Assembly (NCBI GenBank): GCA_003169895.1
Contig: PNAE01000013.1
Span: forward strand, 182,565 to 246,564
Length of the DNA: 64,000 nucleotides
Reading direction: 5' to 3'
Source: Gemmatimonadota bacterium
GTDB taxonomy: Bacteria; Gemmatimonadota; Gemmatimonadetes; Gemmatimonadales; GWC2-71-9
Below, one piece after another: positions 7,313 to 17,074 of this stretch. The position numbers were made by a program, and so were the translations under genes. The number at the start of each line of letters is the position of its first letter. Within the stretch, counting starts at the first letter, position 1. The notes under the pieces were generated by a model that saw only the letters and a list, made by a program, of their open reading frames with translations, was not told the origin of the DNA and did no database searches.

Positions 7313-8741
7313 CGACGAGTCCGTACCGTTCGGCGGAAGTGACCTTCACGATAGTCCGCCGGAATGCACCGTCCGCGGCGGGAATGGATAGATCGACCAG
7401 CTCGCCCGGGGGCGCGATTCTCGCGCCCGATCCATCCACCACCAGCCGGACAAGCGGCCGGTCGAGCTGTTCCGGGTCGGGACTCGGGCCGGCGACGATC
7501 GCCACCTCGAAGGTGTCGAGGATGACGCAGGTTCCGACCGGGTAGATCCCGAGAAGATTGATCAGCGCCTTGACCAGGGTGGGATCGTACCCTCGGCCGG
7601 GGTTAAACCACATGTCCCGGAGTACCGCGTCCGCCTCCCACGGCACGTTCTGGTACACCCGCCGCGTGGTGGCCGCATCGTAGCCATCGGCTACGGAGAT
7701 CAGGCGCGTAAAGATCCCGAGCCGGCGCGGGCGCACCGGACGGGGGTATCCGCTCAGATCGACCTTCATGTGATGCTCGTGGGCCGCCAGGATTGCACGA
7801 TACGGCAACTCCTCGCCCTCGCGCATCTTGAACAGCGTCAGCGTCCCCATCCACGGATGCGACTGCATCGTCCGCCATTCATGCTCGTCGAGCGCGCTGT
7901 TCTTGTTGAGCAGCGCCTGGTCGAGTCGTGCCTTGCCGATGTCGTGCAGCAGCGCCGCCAGTCCGAGATCGTACAGCTGGAGCCGGTCGAAGCCGAGGCG
8001 CTTGCCCAGCGCGACCGCGAAGATGCAGACATTCACCGAATGGGTGAACGTGTACTCGTCGTACTCGCGCAGCGTGGTCAGGCCGGTGATGGACAGTTCG
8101 TTCTCCATGACCTGGTCGACGATGGTCTGGATCGCGCGCTTCAGCCGGCGGGTGCTCGGCATTCGTCCCATGCGGACACCGTGAACCACGTCGCGGGCGA
8201 CCGCCACGCCGTGGGCATAGGTCCGCTTGGCGCGTTCGAGCCCTTCGTCGCCCTCCGCGGCCGCGTCGCCCGATATTTCACCCGCCGGGGCGACAGCGAG
8301 CCGGACGATATCCGCCTGCTGCATCCGCTGCTGCAGCAGTTCGAGCCGCTCCTCGGGGTCAAGGTCCGTCGGCAACCCGCCAAGGATCGACAGGAACGTC
8401 TGGCACTCGCTTCGGGTGATGCCGTCTTCGATGCGGAGCAATCCGACGCCGCAGCTCTTCATCAGCGACACGAACCCGCTGAACGCGGCGAAGTTGTCGA
8501 GACCGAGCCGCAGTCGGGTCTGGTTGATGAAGATGAAATCGCCGGCCAGCCCGATCTCAATCACTCCCTCGAGCCGGCAGAGCGATACGGCGGTGCCGAG
8601 CATTTCGTCGAGGGCGCGCTGCACGGCCACGTTTTCCATCGGGTACAGCTTGAGCGCTCGCTGCGCCCCGTGAATCGAGACCAGCAGCGCGCGCCCGGAC
8701 TGGCGGATCACCGCATCGTCGCGAACGGCGATCTCGCTCAC
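7293..8741 (-). CDS. HD-GYP-type domain protein, probable c-di-GMP phosphodiesterase or relative
   Basis: 482 residues from the GTG at 8739-8741 (GTGA overlap with the HEAT gene). The N-terminal ~200 residues are uncharacterised. From about residue 225 an HD domain follows: HSVNVCIFA (His234), LLHDIGKA (His266-Asp267), SHPWMG (His295) and HEHHMKVDLSGYP (321-332). The last motif resembles the HHExxDGxGYP of HD-GYP phosphodiesterases, but DLSGYP replaces DGSGYP and the GYP patch continues as PRP. Activity is therefore plausible but unproven. It is cotranscribed with the HEAT-repeat gene between trpB and trpA, so the two products may act together. Confidence 0.82.
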   Translation of the reverse strand: MSEIAVRDDAVIRQSGRALLVSIHGAQRALKLYPMENVAVQRALDEMLGTAVSLCRLEGVIEIGLAGDFIFINQTRLRLGLDNFAAFSGFVSLMKSCGVGLLRIEDGITRSECQTFLSILGGLPTDLDPEERLELLQQRMQQADIVRLAVAPAGEISGDAAAEGDEGLERAKRTYAHGVAVARDVVHGVRMGRMPSTRRLKRAIQTIVDQVMENELSITGLTTLREYDEYTFTHSVNVCIFAVALGKRLGFDRLQLYDLGLAALLHDIGKARLDQALLNKNSALDEHEWRTMQSHPWMGTLTLFKMREGEELPYRAILAAHEHHMKVDLSGYPRPVRPRRLGIFTRLISVADGYDAATTRRVYQNVPWEADAVLRDMWFNPGRGYDPTLVKALINLLGIYPVGTCVILDTFEVAIVAGPSPDPEQLDRPLVRLVVDGSGARIAPPGELVDLSIPAADGAFRRTIVKVTSAERYGLVVGDYFI

Positions 8742-10446
8742 GGCAGCCAGTCTCGCAGGACGGTGTTGGCCGCGCTGCGCACCACCGGTTCCTTGTCGGC
8801 GGCGAAGCGGTCCACGACGAGACGCGCGTCGAAGGTGCGGACCTTGGCGAGGGCGAACAGCGCGCAGGCGCGAATTTCCGGCGGTTCGCGCCGGCGAAAA
8901 AGGCCGCGCGGCTTGAGCAGTTCCGTCAGCCGGGCGATCGCGGGCTCGCCGGCGAGCGTGCCGTAGGCCTCGAACATCGCACGCCGCTCGCTCCGCTCCC
9001 AACCACGGTCGGTACCGTCGAACAGCAATGACTCGAGACGCCGGATCAGGCCGCCAGACCCCCCGCGTTCGAGCAACAGTGCCAGAGCGAGCTGCCGCAC
9101 TGAACGCTCGGAATCTTCCAGGGCCGACTCGAGCGCCGCGATCGCGGTTGGCGTACCGAACTCACCGAGTGACCGGACCGCGGCGAGCCGAACGGCCTCT
9201 TCGGGATGGGTGACGTGGCGAATGATCACCGGCACGAACTGCGTGAGTCCGAGCCGGGTGGCGAGCGAGATTGCCGGCGCCAGGGCGTCCGGCGGGTCGC
9301 CCTCAAGCAACGCGCCGAGCGCCTGCGGCTGACCGCGAGCGATCGACTCGACACTCGACTCGAGCACGCGGCGCACGCTGGCGTCGGCAATCCGGCCCAA
9401 CTGCGTGAGCACTGCCGGCAGCGCCGTCGGCTTGAGCTCGTGCAACACTTCACCGACGTCCTCGTCGCTGGGCCGGGTCGCCGTGTCGGCGAGCACGCGG
9501 AACAGCTGCTCGAGTATCTCGGGCGTCGAAAGGCGTTCCTCGAATGACAGCACCGCCTGGTGCAGGTCCTGATCGAGTCCGTGCGCCCGCGCCGAAATAA
9601 CGCGGAGTTCCCGTAGGATGCGGGCCACTGCGCGGAAGCCGCCGGTGGAGAGCTGCGTGGGCAGGATCTCATCCAGCAGCGCGATCGCTTCCCGGCGCAC
9701 GCCGGGCTCGAGTTGCGCCTCGAGAATATCCAGGAGCGCGTCGATTGCCGACTGCCGCATGTCGCGGCGGTACTCGTCTTCCAGTTCGCTCCGGATCAGG
9801 CGGATCTCGGCATCGTCCAGGAAGTACGGCGTGGCGTCGAAGTCAGCGAGGTCAACCACGCCGTGCCCGCCGCCGGGCGCGTCTTCCGAGCCGGGTTCTG
9901 CCGCGCGCGCCTCAGCCATCTCGGCCCGGGGATCACCAATCGCGCCCGGCGGCCCGCGCGAGACACTGTCCTGCAAGAACTCGAGCCCCTCGCCCACAAC
10001 CTCGATGAAGACGTACGAGATGAGCATGAACTCCTGCTCCCACAACAGCGTCAGCAGATCGTCGCTGGCGTCCGCCGGGAGCAGCTTCGCGCGATTCACC
10101 ACGTGCAGGAACCGGGCGATCTCCTCGATCTCGACCCCGGGCAGCAAGGTGAGCCGGCGCAAGCCGTCCTTATACAATTGCCATGCGAGTCCCTCGGCCT
10201 TGGCGGGCTGAAGGTAGACGACCGCGTCCTCCCAGGTGATCCGGTCTTCGGCGATGTCGAGCACCAATCGTCCCGTTATCGACCAGACCGGCACGAAGGC
10301 GTCCGCCACCTGCTCCATCGCGCGCTGGTAGACCGGATTGTTCGGCAAGTACATTTGCATCGCGCGCTGGCTCTTGCCGAGCATGCGCAGCAACTCCTCG
10401 ACGACGCGCACGGATGCATCCGACGGCGTATCGACCGGTCGCGCCG

Positions 10447-10450
<4 letters not shown>
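8738..10450 (-). CDS. HEAT-repeat protein, 570 aa
   Basis: A soluble, helical protein with no signal peptide or membrane segment. The C-terminal half carries recognisable HEAT/PBS-lyase-like repeats, for example [20 protein letters not shown] followed by [20 protein letters not shown], and a last one near [14 protein letters not shown]. The N-terminal third ([20 protein letters not shown]) resembles segments in the companion HD protein (HGAQRALKLYPMENVAV), so the two may share an N-terminal module. It starts at the ATG at 10448-10450, overlapping the trpB stop, and ends overlapping the HD start. A scaffold role is inferred from the repeats only. Confidence 0.82.
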
Positions 10451-11626
<1,176 letters not shown>

Positions 11627-11655
<29 letters not shown>

Positions 11656-12274
11656 TCTCCAGAAAGCGCGCCAGGAGCGCGCGGTCCTTGATGCCGGGTG
11701 ATGTTTCGATGCCGGAACTTACATCGACGGCGTCAGGCTCGACGATGCGTATCGCCGTTGCGACCGACTCTGCCGTCAGCCCTCCGGCCAGAACGAATCG
11801 GATTGGCGGCGCGGCCATCCGCGCCGACCGCGCCAGATCGAGGGGAATCGCGATGCCCTTCCCGCCACTTCCGCCGGGCGCCCCGGCCTCGATCAGCAGT
11901 GCGTCGGCATCAGCGGCGACCGCCGCCAATGCGCGGTGCAAGGGCAGGTCGGCCGCCACCCCGGCCACCCGCCACACTTCCAGTCCGCGGCGGCGAAGGG
12001 ATGCGGCGACGGGCGCGACATCGTCACCGTACAGCTGCGCCCCAGCGAGCCCAGCGGCTTCAATCGTTTCGAGCATCGCCTCGGGCGACCCGGGGCCGAA
12101 CACACCCAGCACCGGGACCCCGGCGGCGGCACTCACGATGTCGCGGGCCTGCGCGACGGTGACCAGGCGTGGCCCGCCGGCGAAGATGACCCCCAGGCGC
12201 CACGCTCCGTGAGCCGCCGCGTATGCCGCGTCGTCCGGCCGCGTAAGACCGCAAATCTTGGCTTCAACGGCCAC
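11627..12274 (-). CDS. trpF: phosphoribosylanthranilate isomerase
   Basis: About 215 residues. [13 protein letters not shown] gives the catalytic cysteine at the start of the barrel, [10 protein letters not shown] follows, and the C-terminal phosphate site is in [10 protein letters not shown] and [12 protein letters not shown] with KD just after. It performs the Amadori step in tryptophan synthesis. I chose the GTG at 12272-12274 because the conserved part starts immediately after it and it overlaps the trpC end by 11 bases. An upstream in-frame ATG (12325) would add residues unlike TrpF. Confidence 0.93.
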
Positions 12275-13082
12275 GCCGACGGACTCCGCTGAGTTCCCTT
12301 GCCCGGGCCGCGGGATCGCCGGCACTGGACAGCGCTGACCCGATCAATACGGCGTCCGCCCCGGCGGCGGCGGCTAGCGCCACGTCGTCCCGCGTCGCCA
12401 TGCCGCTCTCGGCGACGCCGATGCAGCCCGCCGGGATCCCCGCCAGCAGTTCCCAGGCAGCCGCCGCATCGACGGAAAAGGTGTCGAGATCACGTGCGTT
12501 CACGCCAATGACCCGGGCGCCAGCATCCACCGCGCGACTGATCTCGACGCGTGTATGCGTCTCGACCAGCGCGGCGAGACCCACGGCCGCGGCAAACTCC
12601 AACAGTCGTTGCAAGGTCCGCTGCGGCAGCACCCGCACGATGAGCAGCGCCGCAGACGCTCCAGCGGCGCGCGCCTCGAGCAACTGCGTTTCGTCGATGA
12701 TGAAGTCCTTGCGCAGCACAGGACGATCGACCGCGGCGACGACGGCTTCGAGATCCGCGATGCAGCCGCCAAAAAAGCGCTCGTCCGTCAACACGGACAC
12801 CGCCGCCGCACCACCGGCGGCATAGGCGTGCGCCAAGATGGCCGGGTCCAGCTTTTCGTTTATGGCGCCAGCTGATGGCGACCGGCGCTTGACCTCGGCC
12901 ACCAACGCGACCGACGGCCCACCCAGGGCAGTGGCGAAGTCCGCCGACGCCACCCGGCTGGCTACGGCGCGCTCGAGCTCGGCTCGCCGGACCCGGAGCG
13001 CCGGCAGCGCGCCCCGCGTGGAGTTAAGCATCGCGTCAAGGCCTGGCATCTTGCAGTTCGGTTTCCCTTCGGGTAGCTTCAT
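12264..13082 (-). CDS. trpC: indole-3-glycerol phosphate synthase
   Basis: Up to 272 residues. VALVAEVKRRSPSAG contains the catalytic lysine, followed by SVLTDERFFGG, LRKDFIIDETQ and VGVNARDLDTF-type motifs and the C-terminal AESGMATRDDV and VLIGSAL. It makes indole-3-glycerol phosphate from CdRP. The ATG at 13080-13082 is used here; an internal ATG (13047-13049, MPGLDAML) also resembles the family start. The gene diverges from lexA with only 37 bases between starts, so both promoters must share or overlap neighbouring coding DNA. Confidence 0.94.
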   Translation of the reverse strand: MKLPEGKPNCKMPGLDAMLNSTRGALPALRVRRAELERAVASRVASADFATALGGPSVALVAEVKRRSPSAGAINEKLDPAILAHAYAAGGAAAVSVLTDERFFGGCIADLEAVVAAVDRPVLRKDFIIDETQLLEARAAGASAALLIVRVLPQRTLQRLLEFAAAVGLAALVETHTRVEISRAVDAGARVIGVNARDLDTFSVDAAAAWELLAGIPAGCIGVAESGMATRDDVALAAAAGADAVLIGSALSSAGDPAARARELSGVRRRGR

Positions 13083-13119
13083 TTTCGGGTTCTCTTCGCC
13101 AACCTGATTGGAGCTTGCC

Positions 13120-13728
13120 GTGCCCCTTACGCGAAAGCAACACGAGATTCTCGACTACGTCTCCGTCGCCATCAACCGGAATGGTTACGCGCCGAGCTTC
13201 GAGGAAATCGCGGAGCACTTCGGCTACCAGTCGTTGGCGACGGTGCATGAGCATCTGAGCAACCTGGAACGTAAGGGTTACATCCGGCGCGGCTACAACG
13301 AGAGCCGGGCAATCGAGGTGCTGCCGCAGCGTGGCAGCACGGGCGCGACCGAGGTGCCGCTGCTGGGCACTGTCGCCGCCGGATTCCCAATCGAATCAAT
13401 GATGAGTGGCGAGGTCGTACCAGTGCCGGACGCCATGCTGCCGCGCCGGGGACCGAATTATGCCCTCCGCGTCAAGGGCGAATCGATGATCGACGAGCAG
13501 ATTCGCGACGGTGACGTCGTGGTGGTCCACGGTCGCGATGCCGCGGACAATGGCGAGATGGTCATCGCGCTGGTGAACGGCGCCGAGGCAACGGTCAAGC
13601 GCTTCTACCGCGAGCCGGGCGGCTGGATCCGCTTGCAGCCGGCGAACACCGCGCTGCGACCGCTTCGCTATCAGGAACGTGATGTCCTGATTCAGGGGAT
13701 CGTGGTGGGCGTCATTCGGAAGTACTAG
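13120..13728 (+). CDS. lexA: LexA repressor
   Basis: 202 residues with both LexA modules. An N-terminal winged helix (SFEEIAEHFG, LATVHEHLSNLERKGYI) is followed by the self-cleavage domain: Ala87-Gly88 in GTVAAGFP, Ser122 in KGESMID, Lys160 in EATVKRF. It represses DNA-repair genes and cleaves itself when RecA is activated. The GTG at 13120 is preferred over the TTG at 13108 because a GGAG sits about six bases before it. I looked for a Gram-positive-type SOS box in the 37-base gap to trpC and did not see one; the operator type is unknown here. Confidence 0.96.
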   Translation: MPLTRKQHEILDYVSVAINRNGYAPSFEEIAEHFGYQSLATVHEHLSNLERKGYIRRGYNESRAIEVLPQRGSTGATEVPLLGTVAAGFPIESMMSGEVVPVPDAMLPRRGPNYALRVKGESMIDEQIRDGDVVVVHGRDAADNGEMVIALVNGAEATVKRFYREPGGWIRLQPANTALRPLRYQERDVLIQGIVVGVIRKY

Positions 13729-13730
13729 CG

Positions 13731-14804
13731 TCATCCGAGTTGATGGCTGGGAGCCGCCCGCCGCAGCGCTTCCAGCCGCTCCCGCGCACGACCCGATTCC
13801 AGTGACGCCAGCGCGATTTCGACCGCGGCATGAAGCGACGGCGCGAGCCCGCCAACGTAGACCGCTGCCGCGGCATTGAGCACGACCGCCGAGCGCAGCG
13901 CAGCGGGCGCTGATGCCGGCCGCTCGAGCAGATCGAGGAGCTGGGCCGCGTTCTGATGGGGCGCGCCGCCTTCCAGCCCCGCCAGCGACGGTGTGCTCAT
14001 CGACACCGTGCGCGGATCGAAGCGCCATTCGCGCACGCTTCCCTGGTGCACCTCCCACACCGCTGTCTCACCGGTCGGTGCGATTTCATCCATCCCGATT
14101 TGGGCATGGACGACGAGCGCGTGCACCACGCCGAGCCGCGACAGCGCGCCCGCCATTGCCAGGGCGCGGGCGGGATCGGCGACCCCGACGACTTGCCGGC
14201 CCACGCTGGCCGGATTGACCAGCGGCCCGACCAGGTTCATCACCGTCGGCACGGCGAGTTCGCGCCGGACCGCTGCGACGTGCCGCATCGCCGGATGGTA
14301 CGCCGGCGCGAACAGGAAGACGATCCGCGCTTCCGCCAGCACCCGGCCGGCGTGTTCCGGCTCGAGTTCGATGGCGATGCCGAGGGCTTCGAGTACGTCC
14401 GCTGAGCCGGACCGTGAGGTGTAACTGCGGTTGCCATGTTTTGCGATGCTGACGCCCGCGCCTGCGGCCACGAATGCAGCGGCGGTCGACAGATTGACCG
14501 TGGTCACCGCGCCGCCGCCCGTGCCGCAGGTATCGACCAGCGAGTCGGGCCGATCGTGTGCCACGCGTCGCATCGCCGCACGGAGCGCCCGCACCGCACC
14601 CGCGATCTCCTCGGCCGATTCCCCCTTGGCGCGCAGCGCCAGCAGGAGCCCAGCAATCATCGGCGCTGGCGCGGTGCCGAGGACGATCTCGCCGAATGCG
14701 GCCTCGGAACTGGCCTCATCGAGCGCGAAACCGGCCGCCAACCGGTCGAGTGCCGATTGCAGCGCGGAAACGGCCGACTCGCGGGATGGGCCTGGGATGG
14801 TCAT
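13731..14804 (-). CDS. trpD: anthranilate phosphoribosyltransferase
   Basis: 357 residues with VDTCGTGGG (PRPP-binding), SIAKHGNRSYTSRSGSAD, FLFAPAYHPAM and MNLVGPLVNPA, all typical TrpD motifs. It transfers the phosphoribosyl group to anthranilate. It is convergent with lexA (two bases between stops) and separated from trpC by lexA. trpE and trpG are absent from the window, so the pathway must be completed elsewhere. A good promoter lies directly upstream. Confidence 0.96.
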   Translation of the reverse strand: MTIPGPSRESAVSALQSALDRLAAGFALDEASSEAAFGEIVLGTAPAPMIAGLLLALRAKGESAEEIAGAVRALRAAMRRVAHDRPDSLVDTCGTGGGAVTTVNLSTAAAFVAAGAGVSIAKHGNRSYTSRSGSADVLEALGIAIELEPEHAGRVLAEARIVFLFAPAYHPAMRHVAAVRRELAVPTVMNLVGPLVNPASVGRQVVGVADPARALAMAGALSRLGVVHALVVHAQIGMDEIAPTGETAVWEVHQGSVREWRFDPRTVSMSTPSLAGLEGGAPHQNAAQLLDLLERPASAPAALRSAVVLNAAAAVYVGGLAPSLHAAVEIALASLESGRARERLEALRRAAPSHQLG

Positions 14805-14815
14805 CGGTCCGGCAA

Positions 14816-14845
14816 AGCGTAGGAGCGGTGCAGCGCTTTTGTCAA
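14816..14845 (-). promoter_or_regulatory. sigma70-like promoter for trpD
   Basis: On the minus strand, TTGACA (14845-14840) is followed after 18 bases by TACGCT (14821-14816). The predicted transcript would start only a few bases before the trpD ATG at 14804, giving an almost leaderless mRNA. The -35 lies inside the palindrome at 14839-14854. Confidence 0.5.
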
Positions 14846-14854
14846 TATTGACAA
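14839..14854. promoter_or_regulatory. perfect 16-bp palindrome, candidate operator between trpD and truA
   Basis: TTGTCAATATTGACAA is its own reverse complement. It is AT-rich within GC-rich DNA and overlaps the -35 of the trpD promoter. A dimeric regulator bound here would block trpD and could also affect the divergent truA-htrA-pur run. The regulator is not identified. Confidence 0.6.
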
Positions 14855-14906
14855 GGGTTTACGCGGGTTGCCGCGACCCCGTTGCCGGACTATTTTTCGC
14901 GACTTC

Positions 14907-15686
14907 ATGGAGCGCGCCTTGTTGCTGTTCCTGGAGTTCGACGGTACCGACTTCTGCGGCTGGCAGCGACAGGCGCGCGGGCGCTCGGTCCAGCTGGTGC
15001 TCGAAGGCGCGCTTTCCGAGCTCGCCGGCAGTGCCCGCCAGGCTGTCGCAGCGGGGCGGACCGACGCCGGCGTGCATGCACTCGCCATGCCAGTCAGCGT
15101 CACCATGCCCGAGCGGTGGACGTGCAGCGAGCTGCTTCGCGCGCTCAACGCGGTCCTGCCCCGAGAGATGGCCGTGCGAGAAGTACGAGCGGTACGCCCC
15201 GGAACCGACGCCAGACGGTCCGCACTCGAGCGGCGCTACCGCTACGAGATCGGGATCGACACCGCCGCCCGGTCGCCATTCCGGTCACGAACCGCATGGG
15301 CGATCGCGAAACCCCTGTCACAGGATGCCATGCAGCGCGCCGCCGACCTGCTCGCCGGAGAACATGACTTCCGCGCGTTCGCCGCGGTCGGCGAGCCCAA
15401 GCCGCACTATGACTGCACCATTTCGGAGGCCCGTTGGCAGCAGCCGGATGCAACCCGGATCCGCTTCATCGTCGCCGCCGATCGTTTCCTGCACCACATG
15501 GTGCGCATGCTGGTCGGCACGATGGTCGATATCGGGCTGGGGCGGCGGGCCGAGGGCGACATGGCTCGCCTCCTTGAGCGGCGCGATAACCGCGACACCA
15601 GTCCGCCCGCCCCGGCCGCCGGATTGAGCTTCCTCTCGGCGCGATACCCTGAGAGCTGTTTTCTACCCGAACGAGCCGCCTGGTGA
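14907..15686 (+). CDS. truA: tRNA pseudouridine(38-40) synthase
   Basis: 259 residues beginning at the ATG at 14907, where the family start (LLLFLEFDGTDFCGWQRQ) follows. The catalytic Asp53 lies in AAGRTDAGVHA; later HDFRAFAAVGEPK and FLHHMVRMLVGTM match TruA. It isomerises uridines at 38-40 of the anticodon arm. The frame is open upstream to 14868 but not TruA-like. It is the first gene of a rightward run in which almost every stop overlaps the next start. Confidence 0.95.
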   Translation: MERALLLFLEFDGTDFCGWQRQARGRSVQLVLEGALSELAGSARQAVAAGRTDAGVHALAMPVSVTMPERWTCSELLRALNAVLPREMAVREVRAVRPGTDARRSALERRYRYEIGIDTAARSPFRSRTAWAIAKPLSQDAMQRAADLLAGEHDFRAFAAVGEPKPHYDCTISEARWQQPDATRIRFIVAADRFLHHMVRMLVGTMVDIGLGRRAEGDMARLLERRDNRDTSPPAPAAGLSFLSARYPESCFLPERAAW

Positions 15687-17074
15687 CACGACACATTAGT
15701 GCACTAATCCTGGGATTGGCGCTGGCCGCGTGCCGCGGGCAGGGCACCATCAACGCGCAGCAGACCGCCCCGCCGCCGCGGGTCGCTGCCTCCCGCGGCG
15801 CTGACGGCCAGCGCCGGACCGCCATCGTCGAAGCGAGCGCCAGGGTGGCGCCGGCGGTGGTCTCGATTCACGTGATTCTTCCGGCGCCGCGGCCATCCCA
15901 GTTCGACCTATTCTTCGGGCAATCACCCGAAACGCCACAGGGATTCGGGACCGGGTTCATCCTGCGTTCGGACGGGATTGTCGTCACCAATCAACATGTG
16001 GTAGCCAACGCGCAACAGATCACGGTGACGCTCGCCGATGGGACGGACGCGCCAGGACGCGTGCTGGGTGAAGACCCGGTGACCGACATCGCCGTAATCA
16101 AGATCGACAACCGCGGCCTGCCCGTGGTGACGGTGGGCAAGTCGAGCGACCTCATGATCGGCGAGTGGGCGATCGCACTCGGCAACCCCTACACCTACAT
16201 GCTGGGCAACTCGGAGCCGACCGTAACGGCCGGCGTGATCAGCGCGACCGGCCGCAACATTCTGTCGGGCGGGAACATGCAGGGCATTTATGTCGACATG
16301 ATCCAGACCGACGCGGCGATCAACCCCGGCAACTCTGGCGGACCGCTGGTCAACGCCCTGGGCGAGGTCATCGGGATCAACTCGTCGATCTTCTCCAACA
16401 CCGGTGAATCCGTGGGACTCGGCTTCGCGATCCCGATCGAGCGCGCCGTACGGGTTGCCAACGAGATCATCGCGAACGGCTTGGTGCGACGTGCCTGGTC
16501 CGGCCTTGATGTCGCGGCGGCGCAAGATCCGACCGACTGGAAGCGCACCGGGGGCATTCCGGTGAAATCGGTCGCCCCAGACGGTCCGGCGGCACGCGCC
16601 GGGGTGAAGGCGGGCGACATGCTGCTCAAGGCGAACGGCCGCCGGCTGCGCACCTTCCTCGACTGGGAAGCGGTCAAGCTCGACCTCAAGGTCGGCGACC
16701 CGATCGCCGTGACCTTGCGTTCCGGGGCCGCGACCAGCGAGCATCACATCGTGACCGGCGATCTTCCCACCGTCACCGCCGGGAAGGTCCGCGTACTGCA
16801 GGGGCTCGACCTGATCACGGTCACGCCGGCGGTGCGCGCCGAGCGTAACATCGTGACCACGGCCGGGGCGCTCGTCTACCACATCCAGCCCGACATTTCG
16901 GAGCAGACCGGGATCCAGGCCGGCGACGTGATCACCGGGATCAACCAGCAGCCGCTGCGGACGGCGGACGATGTCGCCAAGGCACTCGGCGCGGTACGCG
17001 CAGGCCAGATGTTCATTCTCTGGCTCGAACGTGGCGGGCAGACCGGCAACGTCCAGTTGCGGATGAATCAGTGA
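15683..17074 (+). CDS. HtrA/DegP-family lipoprotein serine protease with two PDZ domains
   Basis: 463 residues. A short signal peptide ends in the lipobox LAAC (Cys17), so the protein is probably lipid-anchored on the outside of the inner membrane or in the periplasm. The trypsin-like domain carries His105 (TNQHVVAN), Asp135 (PVTDIAVIKI) and Ser218 (NPGNSGGPL). Two PDZ domains follow (about 290-360 and 385-460; DGPAARAGVKAGD and IQAGDVITGINQQP). Most HtrA proteins are not lipoproteins, which is mildly unusual. The GTG start overlaps the truA stop (GTGA), and its stop overlaps purB. Confidence 0.9.
   Translation: MTRHISALILGLALAACRGQGTINAQQTAPPPRVAASRGADGQRRTAIVEASARVAPAVVSIHVILPAPRPSQFDLFFGQSPETPQGFGTGFILRSDGIVVTNQHVVANAQQITVTLADGTDAPGRVLGEDPVTDIAVIKIDNRGLPVVTVGKSSDLMIGEWAIALGNPYTYMLGNSEPTVTAGVISATGRNILSGGNMQGIYVDMIQTDAAINPGNSGGPLVNALGEVIGINSSIFSNTGESVGLGFAIPIERAVRVANEIIANGLVRRAWSGLDVAAAQDPTDWKRTGGIPVKSVAPDGPAARAGVKAGDMLLKANGRRLRTFLDWEAVKLDLKVGDPIAVTLRSGAATSEHHIVTGDLPTVTAGKVRVLQGLDLITVTPAVRAERNIVTTAGALVYHIQPDISEQTGIQAGDVITGINQQPLRTADDVAKALGAVRAGQMFILWLERGGQTGNVQLRMNQ

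Noticed and set aside
13083..13119. SOS box between trpC and lexA
   Set aside because: No match to the Gram-positive (CGAAC-type) or E. coli (CTGT-N8-ACAG) patterns was seen; the operator type in this group is unknown to me.
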